DNA from: Planctomycetaceae bacterium
GTDB lineage: Bacteria; Planctomycetota; Planctomycetia; Pirellulales; UBA1268
NCBI GenBank assembly: GCA_030616935.1
Contig: JAUWWJ010000112.1
Coordinates: 1-5,951, forward strand
Direction of reading: 5' to 3'
Length of the DNA stretch: 5,951 nucleotides
Under the pieces are notes generated by a model. That model had not been told where the DNA came from, ran no database searches, and saw nothing but the letters and a program-made list of their open reading frames with translations. Of this stretch, positions 5,300-5,951 are shown one piece after another (position 1 is the stretch's first letter; each line of letters opens with the position of its first letter). Position numbers and translations under genes: made by a program.

Positions 5300-5951
5300 A
5301 TGTCGACGACTGTAAAACATAGCTCCTCGTTGACCCATAAAGCGAATGATCCTCTCAATCATTCGGACAACAAAGGCAGTCGAAAGACATGGCTGAGCCT
5401 GACTTTTCGTGTCTTTGCGACACTTGCTCTGATGGGATTCGTTCTACAACGTGTTGAATGGGAAACACTCGTCCGTCTCTTAGGTTCTCTACAATGGCAA
5501 TGGTTTGCCGCTGGCCAAGCAGTCGCTATTGCGATTCAAGTCGTTGCTGGTATTCGCTGGTCAGCACTTGCACGGCCTATTGGCTTTGTTCATTCCACAA
5601 GTTTTTTTATATGGCGTTTTTTTGAAGGTGTGTTTTTCAATCTTTGTCTCCCATCTTCAATTGGTGGTGACGTTGTAAAGGCGTACAGGCTCTCAGATAC
5701 AAACTCCGGGCGTCTTCTTGCAGGGTGCACAATACTTGCCGATCGTCTCGCAGGAGTCTCCGCACTAGGGATATTGGCCGGCTCTGCACTACTGTCACTT
5801 CGGCTCAACCTTTCGTTACCATCTACAATTGCTGTAGCCTCGCTCCTGCTCGTCTGCGTACTTTTTGGTTTCCGATTAACTATTGGCAATCTAGATCGCT
5901 TTCTTGATCTGCTACCAACAACTCATCGCCTTCGTCAATTTCTTGCACAAC
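5300..5951 (+). CDS. Lysylphosphatidylglycerol synthase TM-family (UPF0104/AglD-like) membrane protein, N-terminal part
   Basis: The frame is open from the ATG at 5300 to the right edge, giving 217 residues; the family is usually 300-350, so about two thirds is present. A hydrophilic N-terminus (1-29) is followed by apparent membrane helices near 33-50, 66-88, 100-118, 150-168 and 173-191. The segment FFNLCLPSSIGGDVVKAYRL (112-131) and a following L-A-D-R (146-149) are the family signature, seen in the flippase-like half of MprF and in many stand-alone proteins. Such proteins are inner-membrane and are linked to lipid or glycolipid transport or modification, but stand-alone members mostly lack a proven substrate. 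The MprF aminoacyl-transferase domain is not seen, though the C-terminus is cut off. An in-frame TAA lies at 5276-5278; TTG 5291 is a less likely start. No Shine-Dalgarno sequence is visible before the ATG. It probably has its own promoter, given the long spacer before it. Confidence 0.88.
   Translation, partial: MSTTVKHSSSLTHKANDPLNHSDNKGSRKTWLSLTFRVFATLALMGFVLQRVEWETLVRLLGSLQWQWFAAGQAVAIAIQVVAGIRWSALARPIGFVHSTSFFIWRFFEGVFFNLCLPSSIGGDVVKAYRLSDTNSGRLLAGCTILADRLAGVSALGILAGSALLSLRLNLSLPSTIAVASLLLVCVLFGFRLTIGNLDRFLDLLPTTHRLRQFLAQ

Noticed and set aside
5590..5889. A 99-codon minus-strand frame near the right end
   Set aside because: It is a shadow of the membrane protein on the plus strand, whose family signature lies in the same bases.

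Overview
The window looks like a piece of a bacterial chromosome, most likely from a planctomycete. It is a little under half G+C by eye. The phylum call rests on gene content: a DUF3592-type membrane protein of the long planctomycetal form, an adjacent protein with arrestin-like character, a free-standing RNA polymerase alpha C-terminal domain (alpha-CTD) protein, and a mixture of genes with and without Shine-Dalgarno sequences. It is an inference from family knowledge, not a database match.

The left third (1-1979) is read leftwards. A 100-residue alpha-CTD-like protein (1677-1979) is followed by a four-helix DUF3592 membrane protein (195-1580). After a 22-nt gap comes the start of a third gene (1-172), which runs off the left edge. 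The last two are almost certainly one transcription unit, and the alpha-CTD gene may lead it, 96 nt upstream.

A divergent spacer of about 260 bp (1980-2239) separates this unit from a rightward UvrD/PcrA-type superfamily 1A DNA helicase (2240-4677). All helicase motifs are present, but they lie in two reading frames: Q to IV plus the GIG motif in one frame, V, VI and the C-terminal Tudor-like domain in the other. A -1 shift near 3560-3590 would restore one 812-residue protein. This is either a disabled gene or a one-base sequencing or assembly error.

From 4678 to 5299 there is a 622-nt stretch with no convincing gene, containing a few small hairpins. From 5300 to the right edge runs the first 217 residues of a polytopic membrane protein of the lysylphosphatidylglycerol synthase transmembrane (UPF0104/AglD-like) family.

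I see no mobile element, CRISPR array, tRNA or rRNA. The region reads as ordinary chromosome. The points worth a second look are the split helicase, the lone alpha-CTD protein and the poorly characterised membrane/arrestin-like pair.
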